Positions 26,800 to 35,575 of a DNA stretch of 64,000 nt are shown one piece after another. How positions within the stretch are numbered: the first letter of the stretch is position 1; every line of letters starts with the position of its first letter. The notes under the pieces were generated by a model. The model worked only from the letters and a program-made list of their open reading frames with translations, was not told the DNA's origin and did no database searches. The position numbers and the translations under genes were made by a program. This DNA is from RYN-230 sp963704995 (lineage in GTDB: Bacteria > Actinomycetota > Actinomycetes > Streptosporangiales > Streptosporangiaceae), in contig CAVPIM010000013.1 of assembly GCA_963704995.1 (NCBI GenBank), positions 8,570 to 72,569 of the forward strand. The letters are read 5' to 3'.

Positions 26800-27663
26800 A
26801 TGCGCACCAGGTCCCTTGGCGGTCTCACGGTCAGCGCGATCGGCCTGGGCGGCATGCCCATGTCGATCGAGGGCCGGCCGGAGGAGCAGCGGTCGATCGC
26901 CACCATCCACGCCGCCCTGGACGCGGGCGTCACGCTGATCGACACGGCCGACGCCTACCACCTCAACCCCGGGGAGACCGGCCACAACGAGCGGCTTATC
27001 GCCCGGGCCCTGGCCACCTACCGCGGGGACACCAGCGACGTGCTGGTCGCGACCAAGGGCGGCCACATCCGGCCGGGTGACGGCTCGTGGACCGTGGACG
27101 GGTCCCCGGTCCATCTGCGCGAGGCCGCAGAGGCGTCGCTGAAGGCGCTCGGCGTGGACGCCATCGGCCTGTACCAGTTCCACCGTCCCGACCCCCGGGT
27201 CCCCTACGAGGAGTCGATCGGCGCGCTGAAGGACCTGCTCGACGCAGGGAAGATCCGGCTGGCCGGCATTTCCAACGCGACGATCGGCCAGATCGACACC
27301 GCCCGGCAGATCCTGGGCGAGGGGAACCTGGCCAGCGTCCAGAACCAGTTCTCACCCGCCTTCCGGTCCAGCGAGGGCGAACTACGGCACTGTGCGGACC
27401 TGGGGATCGCCTTCCTGCCCTGGAGCCCGCTGGGCGGAATCGGCCAGGCGGGCGACCTCGGTGCCAGGCACTCGGCCGTGCGGGAGATCGCGGACACCCA
27501 CGGCGTCTCGCCGCAGCAGGTGACGCTGGCCTGGCTGCTGGCCCTGGCGCCGGTCGTGATCCCGATTCCCGGCGCGAGCCGGCCTGCCTCCATCACCGAC
27601 TCGGCCCAGGCCGCCGACCTGGTCCTGACCGGCGCCGAGGTCGAGCGCCTCACCAGCGCCTGA
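26800..27663 (+). CDS. Aldo/keto reductase
   Basis: A 287-residue (beta/alpha)8 aldo/keto reductase. The catalytic tetrad is visible: Asp and Tyr in IDTADAYHLNPGE, Lys in VATKGG and His in LYQFHRPDP. The NADPH site is PIPGASRPASI near the end. GGGAG precedes the ATG at 26800. It stands alone between LysR and the PadR operator. The substrate cannot be predicted. Confidence 0.92.
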   Translation: MRTRSLGGLTVSAIGLGGMPMSIEGRPEEQRSIATIHAALDAGVTLIDTADAYHLNPGETGHNERLIARALATYRGDTSDVLVATKGGHIRPGDGSWTVDGSPVHLREAAEASLKALGVDAIGLYQFHRPDPRVPYEESIGALKDLLDAGKIRLAGISNATIGQIDTARQILGEGNLASVQNQFSPAFRSSEGELRHCADLGIAFLPWSPLGGIGQAGDLGARHSAVREIADTHGVSPQQVTLAWLLALAPVVIPIPGASRPASITDSAQAADLVLTGAEVERLTSA

Positions 27664-27705
27664 CCGGCAGGCAGCACCAGACGACCCAGCACCAGATGGG
27701 CTAGC

Positions 27706-27747
27706 CCTCTAGTACGCCGGCTGATACATTAGCCGCCGTACTAGAGG
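27706..27747. promoter_or_regulatory. Long inverted repeat, predicted PadR operator and promoter
   Basis: Two 17-bp arms (27706-27722, starting CCTCTAGTACG; 27731-27747, ending CGTACTAGAGG) match with one mismatch around an 8-nt spacer, GATACATT. The spacer resembles a -10 element. The site ends 24 bp before the PadR ATG, which suggests autoregulation. Confidence 0.75.
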
Positions 27748-27771
27748 ACTGAGCCATGCCTGGAGGGACAG

Positions 27772-28122
27772 ATGGCCGAGAGTGAGCGGCACCGGGAGGA
27801 CCCGGCCGGCCAGGACGTCCTGCGACGGGCCGGGGACGCGTCGGTGCTGATCCTGACCAGCCTCGCAGACGGCCCCAAGCATGGCTACGCCCTGATCCAG
27901 GACATCAAGGAGTTCGCCGGGCTGCGGCTCGGCCCCGGCACGCTGTACGGCGCGCTCGACCGGCTAGAGCGGCTCGGCCTGGTGGAGGCGCTGCCCACCG
28001 ACGAGCGGCGGCATCCGTACGGCATCACGGCCGCCGGGGCGGCGGCGCTCCGGATCCACCTGGATTCCCTCGAGCGGGTCAGCGCGGTCGGCCGGCTCCG
28101 CCTGCGGCTGGGCGGAATCTGA
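27772..28122 (+). CDS. PadR family transcriptional regulator
   Basis: A 116-residue winged-helix protein with the PadR signature SVLILTSLADGPKHGYALIQ and LGPGTLYGALDRLERLGLVE, then RHPYGITAAGAAAL. There is a short C-terminal helix (s-PadR type). GGAGGGA lies upstream of the ATG. The stop overlaps the start of the next gene (ATGA at 28119-28124 region). A strong inverted repeat lies directly upstream. It likely controls the following small membrane protein. Confidence 0.92.
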   Translation: MAESERHREDPAGQDVLRRAGDASVLILTSLADGPKHGYALIQDIKEFAGLRLGPGTLYGALDRLERLGLVEALPTDERRHPYGITAAGAAALRIHLDSLERVSAVGRLRLRLGGI

Positions 28123-28592
28123 TGCCGGGGTCACGGATGCCGGGGTCACGGATGCCGGTCACACGGGCGCCGCGCGTGGTCCGGATCGTGCTGCGCTGCT
28201 ATCCGCGGCTATGGCGGCGACGGCACGGCGACGAAGCCGCCGAGCTGGCCGCCTTGCTCATGCGAGACGGCGTCCCGGCGCACTCGATCGCGTGGAGCTA
28301 CCTGCACAGTGCGGCCCGCGAGCGGCTGACCCCCAGGCCGGGCAGGCGGCTGGCCGCCGCGGCGACGGTCCTGCTGACCGCGGCCGGCCTGACGGGCGCC
28401 CCGGTGGCGCTGCTGTCGGCCACGGCCCCGGCCAGCGCGGCCAGCGCGGCCCGCGCCCACGTCAGCCACCGGGGTCACGCAGCCGTGCACCTGCGGTCGC
28501 GGCTGGACTGCGGCGCACCGCTGGGCGAGACGGCCCCCGGCGCCGGGCCCGCGGGCCTTCTGCCCGCGGATGGCCATGACCAGCGCTGCTGA
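28122..28592 (+). CDS. Small membrane protein co-transcribed with PadR
   Basis: A 156-residue protein of unknown function. The N-terminus is a short repeat (MPGSRMPGSRMPVTR, encoded by a 15-bp tandem repeat). A basic segment (CYPRLWRRRHGDEAAELAAL) resembles cytosolic ends of membrane proteins often found after PadR genes. One hydrophobic segment (AATVLLTAAGLTGAPVALLS) lies near residues 80-100, and a low-complexity tail follows. Overlap with PadR implies co-regulation. Its 3' end overlaps the signal peptidase start by 23 nt. Confidence 0.6.
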   Translation: MPGSRMPGSRMPVTRAPRVVRIVLRCYPRLWRRRHGDEAAELAALLMRDGVPAHSIAWSYLHSAARERLTPRPGRRLAAAATVLLTAAGLTGAPVALLSATAPASAASAARAHVSHRGHAAVHLRSRLDCGAPLGETAPGAGPAGLLPADGHDQRC

Positions 28593-29262
28593 CCACGCGG
28601 CCCAGCCCGGGAACGAAACGGGCGGGGAGCGGCGTGCCGGCGGCCCATCCCCGGCCCGGCGCGGCCGCCGACCCCATCCCGGCCGCCCGGCCCGGCGCCG
28701 CCTGGCCCGGCCCCGCCTGGCCCTGACCGAGACGGCGGTCACCGTCGCCCTGGTTGCGCTGCTCGCCGTGGGTCTGCGGGCGTTCGTGCTGCAGACCTTC
28801 TCCATCCCCAGCTCGTCCATGGTGCCGACGCTCCAGGTCGGCGACCGGATCTTGGTGCTGAAAGCCTTCTTCAACTGGCACGACCTGCATGAGGGCGACA
28901 TCGTGGTGTTCACCCGCCCGCCACGCGATCACTGTCCCGGACCGGCCGATGACGACCTGGTCAAGCGCGTCATCGCCCTCCCGGGGCAGACCATCTACTC
29001 GTCCGGCAGCACCGTGATCGTGGACGGGCGGCCACTGGCGGAGCCGTACCTGCCCCGCAGCGACCCGCTGGGTCCCGCGATACCGGGCGCCACCCGGGCG
29101 AACCCCTTCCACGTACCGCGCGGTGAGTTCTACGTGCTAGGCGACAACCGGGCGGATTCCTGTGACAGCCGCTACTGGGGACCGGTCAAGGGCAGCAGCA
29201 TCGTCGGCCGGGTGGTGCTGCTCTGGTGGCGTCACAGCCACCCTGACCTGCACCACCTCTGA
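28570..29262 (+). CDS. lepB: Signal peptidase I
   Basis: A 230-residue type I signal peptidase that cleaves signal peptides at the outer face of the membrane. A Pro/Arg-rich cytosolic tail is followed by one transmembrane helix (residues about 55-75). The catalytic Ser is in SIPSSSMVPTLQVGDRILV and the Lys in LVKRVIALPGQTI. The box E motif is VLGDNRADSCDSRYWGPV. Several signal peptidases per genome are usual in actinomycetes. The start may also be the ATG 6 nt downstream. Confidence 0.92.
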   Translation: MAMTSAADHAAQPGNETGGERRAGGPSPARRGRRPHPGRPARRRLARPRLALTETAVTVALVALLAVGLRAFVLQTFSIPSSSMVPTLQVGDRILVLKAFFNWHDLHEGDIVVFTRPPRDHCPGPADDDLVKRVIALPGQTIYSSGSTVIVDGRPLAEPYLPRSDPLGPAIPGATRANPFHVPRGEFYVLGDNRADSCDSRYWGPVKGSSIVGRVVLLWWRHSHPDLHHL

Positions 29263-29329
29263 CGCCGCGAACCCGACACGATAAAACAAGTCTGGACTCC
29301 GGGGCCGCACTAGGCGCGGCCGGGCTCGC

Positions 29330-29629
29330 CGCGGCCCGGCCCGCACCTCGCTCGGCCTGGCCATCAGCGATCCGCCCTCGGCGTCATACCGGGCGCAGAT
29401 CTTCCTGAACGGCTGGAACATCGGGCAGTACATCAGCAACGTCGGCCCGCAGACCGTCTTCGTCCTGCCGGACGGCCTGCTCCGCTCGCGCGGGCTGAAC
29501 ACGCTGGCCATCGCCGTGCTGGCCGGCGGGACGGGTGGCGGCCTGGGCCGGGTGAGCCTGGCCAGCCTGGGCACCGTAGCCGGCGGAGTCCCGGTCGCGC
29601 CGGTGCTGCCCGCAGGCCAGGCTCCCTAA
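29330..29629 (+). pseudogene. Relic of a GH35 beta-galactosidase (C-terminal jelly-roll)
   Basis: Reading the frame that ends at TAA 29627-29629 without a start codon gives RTSLGLAISDPPSASYRAQ, then IFLNGWNIGQYISNVGPQ, TVFVLPDGLLRSRGLNTLAI and VSLASLGTVAGGVP. These match the C-terminal galactose-binding domain of GH35 beta-galactosidases, which are about 600 to 1000 residues long. Only about 100 residues remain, so it is a decayed remnant left by a deletion next to lepB. Confidence 0.7.
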
Positions 29630-29639
29630 GCCCGCCGGG

Positions 29640-30014
29640 TCACGCCACGTACGGCGGGCTGCCGTCCTCGTTGGTCATCGGGCGGCCCGCGGCGGCCCAG
29701 CCGGTCATCCCGTCGCTCACGTTCACCACGGTCCAGCCCGCCCCGGCCAGTGCGTGCGCGGCCTGGTTGGAGCGGCTGCCGGCCCGGCAGATCACGTACA
29801 CCGGGCCTTCCTGCGGGATTTCCGTGTAGCGGGCCCCGAGCTGGCCCAGGGGGATGTGCATCGCCCCGGGCGCGTGCCCCGCGGTCCACTCGTCCGGCTC
29901 CCGGACGTCCACCAGCGTCGCATCCGCGGGCACCTCGGCCGCGGGCATCTGGCCCGGCCGCGCGTCGCCCGTCATGTCCTGCACCCGGTCATGGGGCTTC
30001 CGATCATCTGGCAC
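29640..30014 (-). CDS. Rhodanese-like domain protein
   Basis: A 124-residue single rhodanese domain that transfers sulfane sulfur via a cysteine persulfide. The active loop is VICRAGSRSNQAA (CxxGxRS type), preceded by LVDVREPDEWTAGHAPGAMHIPL and followed by VSDGMTGWAAAGRP. There is no signal peptide, so it is cytosolic. A second possible start is the Met at codon 14 (position 29975). It is a lone gene next to the GH35 relic. Confidence 0.92.
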   Translation of the reverse strand: MPDDRKPHDRVQDMTGDARPGQMPAAEVPADATLVDVREPDEWTAGHAPGAMHIPLGQLGARYTEIPQEGPVYVICRAGSRSNQAAHALAGAGWTVVNVSDGMTGWAAAGRPMTNEDGSPPYVA

Positions 30015-30073
30015 CCTCCCCGCAAACGGCTACCGATCAACCCATTGTGGCGCGACAGCTACGTTCCCGCACA

Positions 30074-31009
30074 TCATTCCGGGGGTTGCGCACGCCCCGG
30101 CCGCTCCCCCGGCTGCTCCTCGTGCCCGGCCAGCCGCAGGTAGGCCGGGGTGAGCAGCGCGGTCAGGTCCTGCCCGCGGACCTGGACCGCGGGCGGCTCG
30201 AACGAGCGGAGCACCAGGTCCGCCGCGGTGGCCGGGACAGCCTGGGCGGCGCGCAGCCGGGCCGGGGTCAGCCCGGGTGACCAGAACCGGTCCAGTGACT
30301 CCGCCAGCGGGGCCGCATTTATATTCCGCAACGGAACCGCTCCCGGGCCGGTCACGCCGCCAGGCCCGGGGTCCTGCGCCACCGGCCGCCGGCGCAGCGC
30401 GGCGAGCAGGTCTTCCCGGCCGCGACCACGCCAGGCCAGCATCGCGAACGGGTCGTCGTCGAAGGTCTCGGCCAGCACGTAGCAGACCGCGGCCAGGTGC
30501 TTGCACGGCACGCCCCAGTCCGGGCACGAGCAGGACATCTCCAGGTCGCGGGCGGATCGCGGGAACAGCGGGGTGCCGCACGCCGCGAACACGTCCTCGA
30601 TCTCGTGCGGCATCTCGCCCGCCAGGAGCTTGGCCCGGAACAGCGCCTGTGCCCCGAGCGCCCCGGTGACCGAGCGCCACTGCGCGGTGGTCAGCGGCAT
30701 GACCCCGATCCGGACCTGGTACGGGGCAGGCCGGGAGCCCTGCACCCGGGCCCGGACCTTCCCCGTGCCCAGCTCGAACTCCATGACCTGTCCGCGCCGG
30801 GCGTAGTTGCGGCCGCGGGCCAGCCGGCCGCTCATGCCGAACGACTCCAGCACCTCCACGAACCGGCGGGACCACCACTGCTCGCCGATCGCGCCGCGCT
30901 TGCTGCGGGCCCTGATGCCGTTCTCGACCCGGCGCGGCGCCGACGCCTCATGCCACCAGGAGGTGTCCCGGCTGGCGCCGTTGCGGGGCGGGCCGCTGCG
31001 GTCAGTCAT
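30074..31009 (-). CDS. SWIM zinc-finger protein
   Basis: A 311-residue protein with a SWIM-type zinc motif (CxCxnCxH) in EMSCSCPDWGVPCKHLAAV near residues 158-172. The N-terminal part (WWSRRFVEVLESFGMSGRLARG) is typical of the bacterial SWIM protein family located beside SNF2 helicases. Its ATG overlaps the helicase frame end by 4 nt, so the two are co-translated. It is probably a DNA-binding partner of that ATPase in DNA repair or chromatin-like remodelling. Confidence 0.9.
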   Translation of the reverse strand: MTDRSGPPRNGASRDTSWWHEASAPRRVENGIRARSKRGAIGEQWWSRRFVEVLESFGMSGRLARGRNYARRGQVMEFELGTGKVRARVQGSRPAPYQVRIGVMPLTTAQWRSVTGALGAQALFRAKLLAGEMPHEIEDVFAACGTPLFPRSARDLEMSCSCPDWGVPCKHLAAVCYVLAETFDDDPFAMLAWRGRGREDLLAALRRRPVAQDPGPGGVTGPGAVPLRNINAAPLAESLDRFWSPGLTPARLRAAQAVPATAADLVLRSFEPPAVQVRGQDLTALLTPAYLRLAGHEEQPGERPGRAQPPE

Positions 31010-34000
31010 TCCGGCACCGCCTCGGGTGACAGCGCCAGCACGTCGCGCAGGTCACTGGTGGACAGCTCGGTGAGCCAGCCCTCGCCGGTCCCGACGATCC
31101 GCTCGGCCAGCGCCTTCTTGTCCTCGATCATGGCGTCGATCCGCTCCTCCAGGGTGCCCACGCAGACGAACTTGCGGACCTGCACGTCCTTGCGCTGCCC
31201 GATGCGGAAGGCCCGGTCAGTAGCCTGATCCTCGACCGCCGGGTTCCACCAGCGGTCGAAATGGATGACATGGCTGGCCGCCGTGAGGTTGAGCCCGGTG
31301 CCGCCGGCCTTCAGCGAGAGCAGGAAGACGGCGGGCCCCGCGGCCTCCTGGAACTCCTCGACCAGGGTGTCCCGGGCCTTCTTGGCCGTGCCGCCATGCA
31401 GGTAGAGCACGGGAACACCGAGCCGGGCGGCCAGATAGGGCTGCAGGACCCGGCCGAACTCGGCGTACTGCGTGAAGCACAGCGCCTTGTCCCCGGCCGC
31501 GACGATCTCGTCGCAGATCTCCTCCAGCCGGGCCAGCTTGCCGGAGCGGCCGGGCAGCCGGGAACCGTCACCCAGCAGGTGCGCGGGATGGTTGCACACC
31601 TGCTTGAGCTTGGCCATGGTGGCCAGGACCAGGCCGCGGCGCTCGATGTCGCCCTCGGCGGCGTCGATCCGGGCCAGCATGTCGGTCACGGTGGCCTGAT
31701 AGAGCGAGGCCTGCTCCGGGGTGAGCGTGCACCAGATCTTCATCTCGATCTTGTCGGGCAGGTCCGAGATGATCGACCGGTCGGTCTTGACCCGGCGCAG
31801 GATGAACGGGCCGGTCAGCCGCTTCAGCCGGGCCGCGGCCTCCTCGTCGCCGTGCCGCTGCACCGGGACCGCGAAGCTCTCCCGGAACTTCTCGGCCGGG
31901 CCGAGCAGCCCCGGGCTGGTGAACTCCATGATCGACCACAGCTCGCCCAGGTGGTTCTCGACCGGGGTGCCGGTCAGCGCGAGCCGGGACCGGGCGGGCA
32001 GGGCGCGCACCGCCCGGGCCTGGCGGGTTCCCGAGTTCTTGATGTTCTGCGCCTCGTCGCAGACCACCCGCCGCCAGGGGACCGCGGCCAGCGCCTCGCG
32101 GTCCCGGGCGGCCAGCGCGTACGTGGTGATGACCAGCTCCGCCCCGGTCAGGGCGGCGTGCAGCTCGGCGCCGGCCAGCCGGTCCGAGCCATGGTGCACG
32201 TGCACGGCCAGGTCCGGGGTGAACCGCTCCGCTTCCCGCTGCCAGTTCCCCACCAGCGACATGGGGCAGATGAGCAGCGTGGGGCTCATCTGCGGGCCCG
32301 CCCCGGACGCGCACCGTTCGCGGTCCAGCAACGCGAGCGTCTGCACGCTCTTGCCCAGCCCCATGTCGTCGGCCAGGATCCCGCCCAGGCCCAGGTCGCT
32401 GAGGAAGGACAGCCAGGCCAGTCCGCGCTCCTGGTAAGGGCGCAGCTGGCCGCGGAACGAGCCGGGGGCGGTCACCGGGGTCAGCGAGCGGTCAGCCCGC
32501 CCGGAGAGCAGCTCACCCAGCCAGCCGTCCGCCGCGACCGCCGTGACCTCGAGGTCATCCTCCGGGCCGCGCAGCCCGGCCACCAGCACGTCGCCGGCCC
32601 GCATCACGCCCTGGCGGCCGCGCTCCATGAACGTCAGCGCGGCCCGCAGGTTGCGGTCGTCCAGCTCCACCCACTGCCCGCGGACCCGGACCAGCGGGAT
32701 CTTGAGCTGGGCCAGCTCGGCGAGCTCGTCCGCGTCCAGCGTGGTGTCGCCGACGGCCAGGTCGTAGCGGAACTCGACCAGGTCGTTCAGGCCGAAGCCG
32801 CTCCCGCCAGGTGCGCTGGCCGGGGCCGAGGGCGCACTGGCGGCGGCCCGGGACCGGGAGGTGAGCTTGAGCCCCAGCCGGGCCTTGCGGGCCCAGTCCG
32901 GCAGCAGCACACCGAACCCGGCGCCGGACAGCAGCGGGCCGGTCTCCTTCAGGAACCGGAACGCGCCCGCGGTGTCCAGCGTGAGCGCGGCGGGCTCCGG
33001 GTCGCGCAGCGCGTCCTCCAGCTCACCGAACAGCCGCATGGCCGCGCCCAGCCCGGCCAGCAGTTCCTCATCGGGGCGGGTGATCCCGCCCGGCGCCCAG
33101 CCGCCGGTCCCCGCCCATACGTCCTCAGCGGCCAGCATCAGGCTGGGGTCCTCGGACGACTGGAGCGCGAATTCGACGTGCCACAGCCCATCGGCGGGCT
33201 GGGCGGGCTGGTCGCCGGGAGGTTGGGCGGGCTGGTGGGCGGCGGGTCGGGCGGGCTGATCGCCTGCGGGATGGGCAGGCTGGTCATCGGCGGGCTGGGC
33301 GGGCTCGACCAGGCGGAAGCAGGTTCGCACGGGGCCGGCCGGGGCCTGGGCGGCAGCGCGCCAGGCGTCCAGGCTGGCGGCCAGCTCAGCCGCTTCCGCC
33401 TCGTCCTCCGCCGTGGCCACCTCGACCTCGGCATCGGGCCCGGCCAGGGCGGCCGCCCAGCGCTCCGGGACCGGCACCCGGGCCAGCCGCCGGCCGCGCC
33501 GCGGCGGGAGCAGGCCCCAGCCCAGCGGGGCGGCGTCGTTACGCGCCCGGCGCGCACTCCCGGACTCGTCCGGCGGGGCAGGCCCGTCCAGCCGGGCCCG
33601 CGCGGCCGCGTCGGCCAGCGCGTCCAGCGCCGTGGCCAGCAGCGGCCCGGGCGGCTCGCCGCCAGGCTCCCCGGCCCGGCACACCGGCGGCATGGCCCCG
33701 GCCAGTTCCGCGGCCCGCGGGGCGTCCGGGCCCGTCAGCACCGTCCGCCAGCCCGCAGCCCAGCCGTCGCCGTCGCGGCTCAGCCCCGGCAATAGCTTGC
33801 CCCGGGCGCACAGGTCGGCCGCGAACCGGGCCACCGCCGCCCAGTAGACCGCCGAGCCTCCGGCGATCACGTCGGGGTGGCTGACGGCACCGGGCGGAGC
33901 GTCCGCCGGATCCAGGCCGGCCAGGATCGTGAGCGCGGCGGCCGGCCCGAAGGCCAGCGCGGGAACCCGCCAGCAGCCCAGGGCGGACCGGCGGCCACGG

Positions 34001-34338
34001 CCGGGGCGGCTCCCGCCTCCGTCATCGGCCAGGCCGGCCGGCCTGATCAGCTCGGGCGCGGCCGACGGTCCCGGGCCGGCCGACGGCAGCCAGAGGCTGA
34101 GCTCGTCCGCCGCCGCCTTGCCCGCCAGGTCACGGAGGCTGCCACCCAGGGTCCCGGGCGGATCACCCAGGACGCCGATCCCGTCGGCCAGCACGTCCGG
34201 GCTGGCCGCGAACGGGTGCGGCCGCGCCGCCCGGGAGGGCCGCCCACCGGCCGGGGCGGGCGGGCTGGCCGGGAGCCCGGAATCCTCCGCCCACAGGCAG
34301 AGCGCACCCCGGGTCCAGATCCCGTGGATGACCAGCAT
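31006..34338 (-). CDS. SNF2/RapA family DEAD-box helicase (DNA translocase)
   Basis: A 1110-residue SNF2-type ATPase. The C-terminal motor has Walker A ADDMGLGKS near residue 656, DEAQNIKN (motif II), LALTGTPVENHLGELWSI (motif III) and the helicase C motif ATDRAFRIGQRKDVQVRKFV. The N-terminal half is a family-specific accessory region. Within it lies a Pro/Gln repeat tract (QPADDQPAHPAGDQPARPAA and similar, about 33185-33300). The ATG at 34338 has AGGGAG upstream; the longer open frame to 34962 is unlikely because it runs into the divergent gene. It forms an operon with the SWIM protein. Confidence 0.92.
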   Translation of the reverse strand: MLVIHGIWTRGALCLWAEDSGLPASPPAPAGGRPSRAARPHPFAASPDVLADGIGVLGDPPGTLGGSLRDLAGKAAADELSLWLPSAGPGPSAAPELIRPAGLADDGGGSRPGRGRRSALGCWRVPALAFGPAAALTILAGLDPADAPPGAVSHPDVIAGGSAVYWAAVARFAADLCARGKLLPGLSRDGDGWAAGWRTVLTGPDAPRAAELAGAMPPVCRAGEPGGEPPGPLLATALDALADAAARARLDGPAPPDESGSARRARNDAAPLGWGLLPPRRGRRLARVPVPERWAAALAGPDAEVEVATAEDEAEAAELAASLDAWRAAAQAPAGPVRTCFRLVEPAQPADDQPAHPAGDQPARPAAHQPAQPPGDQPAQPADGLWHVEFALQSSEDPSLMLAAEDVWAGTGGWAPGGITRPDEELLAGLGAAMRLFGELEDALRDPEPAALTLDTAGAFRFLKETGPLLSGAGFGVLLPDWARKARLGLKLTSRSRAAASAPSAPASAPGGSGFGLNDLVEFRYDLAVGDTTLDADELAELAQLKIPLVRVRGQWVELDDRNLRAALTFMERGRQGVMRAGDVLVAGLRGPEDDLEVTAVAADGWLGELLSGRADRSLTPVTAPGSFRGQLRPYQERGLAWLSFLSDLGLGGILADDMGLGKSVQTLALLDRERCASGAGPQMSPTLLICPMSLVGNWQREAERFTPDLAVHVHHGSDRLAGAELHAALTGAELVITTYALAARDREALAAVPWRRVVCDEAQNIKNSGTRQARAVRALPARSRLALTGTPVENHLGELWSIMEFTSPGLLGPAEKFRESFAVPVQRHGDEEAAARLKRLTGPFILRRVKTDRSIISDLPDKIEMKIWCTLTPEQASLYQATVTDMLARIDAAEGDIERRGLVLATMAKLKQVCNHPAHLLGDGSRLPGRSGKLARLEEICDEIVAAGDKALCFTQYAEFGRVLQPYLAARLGVPVLYLHGGTAKKARDTLVEEFQEAAGPAVFLLSLKAGGTGLNLTAASHVIHFDRWWNPAVEDQATDRAFRIGQRKDVQVRKFVCVGTLEERIDAMIEDKKALAERIVGTGEGWLTELSTSDLRDVLALSPEAVPE

Positions 34339-34494
34339 GCCCGCAACTCCCTGCCGCCGGCCCGGCCGGGCCGCCCTGTGGTCCCGATGGCCCGTGCTCC
34401 CGATGGGCCGTGCTCCCGATCGACGGTAGCAACGACCAGGGACACCTGGGCCCTGGAAAGCCTGGGCCCGGGCACAGGATGGCAGGCTGGCGTC

Positions 34495-35544
34495 ATGCCC
34501 GACGACAGCCCATCGATACTCCGGGCCCGGGAGCTGGCCGGCCAGGTCCTCGCCCCCGCCGCCATGGCGGTGGAATCTGCGCGCCGGGTGCCACCCGAGC
34601 ACCTCGACCTGCTCGCGGCCGAGGGCTTCTACGGGCTGGCCGGCCCGCGCGAGGCGGGCGGCCTGGACGTGCCGTTCCCGGCGGCCTGCCGCGTTATCGA
34701 GATCCTGGCCGGGGCGTGCCTGTCCACCACGTTCGTGTGGATGCAGCACCACGGTGTGGTGCGCGCGGTCGCCGATGCGCCCGCCGCGCTGCGGCAGCAG
34801 ATGCTCGGGCCGCTGTGCCGGGGTGAACGGCGGGCCGGCGTGGCCCTGGCTGGCCTGCTGCCGGGCCCGCCCCGGCTGCGTGCCCGGGCGGTGGAGGGCG
34901 GCTATGTGCTCGACGGGACCTCGCCCTGGGTCACCGGCTGGGAGTACATCGACTCGCTGCACGTCGCCGCCCGGCAGGACGACGACACCATCGTGTGGGC
35001 CTTGCTCGACACCGCGCCGGACACCCCGCGCGGCGCCGGGCCGGGAATCGGGCCGTCCGGCTCGGCCGGATCCTCACTCACGGCGCAGCCGCTGCCGATG
35101 GTGGCCGTCATGGCCAGTTCCACCGTGCAGCTCACCTTCACCGGCCACCCCGTCCCGCAGGAACGGGTGACCGGCACCCTGCCGCTGGACCAGTGGCGCG
35201 GCCGGGACGCGGCCGGGCTGCGGACGAACGGCTCGCTCGCGCTCGGCCTGGCCGCGCGGTGCTGTGAGCTGATCGGCCCCGGCCCGCTGGACGGGCAGCT
35301 GAACCAGTGCCGGGCGGCGCTGGACAGCGCCGGCCCTGACGTCATGCCCGCGGCCCGGGCGGCCGCCTGCGAGCTGGCCCTGCGCGCGACGGCGGCGCTG
35401 GTGGTCAGCCAGGGGTCCACGGCGGTCCTGGCCGATCAGGACGCGCAGCGGCTGGCCCGGGAAGCCCTGTTCCTGCTGGTGTTCGGCTCCCGGCCGCCAA
35501 TCAGGGAGTCGCTGGGCGGGCTGCTCACCCGTCCCGCGGGCTAG
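34495..35544 (+). CDS. Acyl-CoA dehydrogenase family protein
   Basis: A 349-residue protein of the acyl-CoA dehydrogenase fold (FAD). Visible family parts are RVPPEHLDLLAAEGFYGLAG, ACLSTTFVWMQHHGVVRAV, GTSPWVTGWEYIDSLHVAAR and a C-terminal helical bundle. The catalytic Glu of classic ACADs is not obvious, and the length is slightly short, so it may belong to the ACAD-related oxidase/monooxygenase branch. It starts at ATG 34495 and is divergent from the helicase. A stand-alone gene. Confidence 0.78.
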   Translation: MPDDSPSILRARELAGQVLAPAAMAVESARRVPPEHLDLLAAEGFYGLAGPREAGGLDVPFPAACRVIEILAGACLSTTFVWMQHHGVVRAVADAPAALRQQMLGPLCRGERRAGVALAGLLPGPPRLRARAVEGGYVLDGTSPWVTGWEYIDSLHVAARQDDDTIVWALLDTAPDTPRGAGPGIGPSGSAGSSLTAQPLPMVAVMASSTVQLTFTGHPVPQERVTGTLPLDQWRGRDAAGLRTNGSLALGLAARCCELIGPGPLDGQLNQCRAALDSAGPDVMPAARAAACELALRATAALVVSQGSTAVLADQDAQRLAREALFLLVFGSRPPIRESLGGLLTRPAG

Positions 35545-35575
35545 GTAGAGTGCGAGCGTTTCCCCGAGCAGGACG

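Noticed and set aside
31261..33795. Very long plus-strand frame antisense to the SNF2 helicase
   Set aside because: High GC content favours long antisense frames; the translation is low-complexity and the opposite strand has clear helicase motifs.
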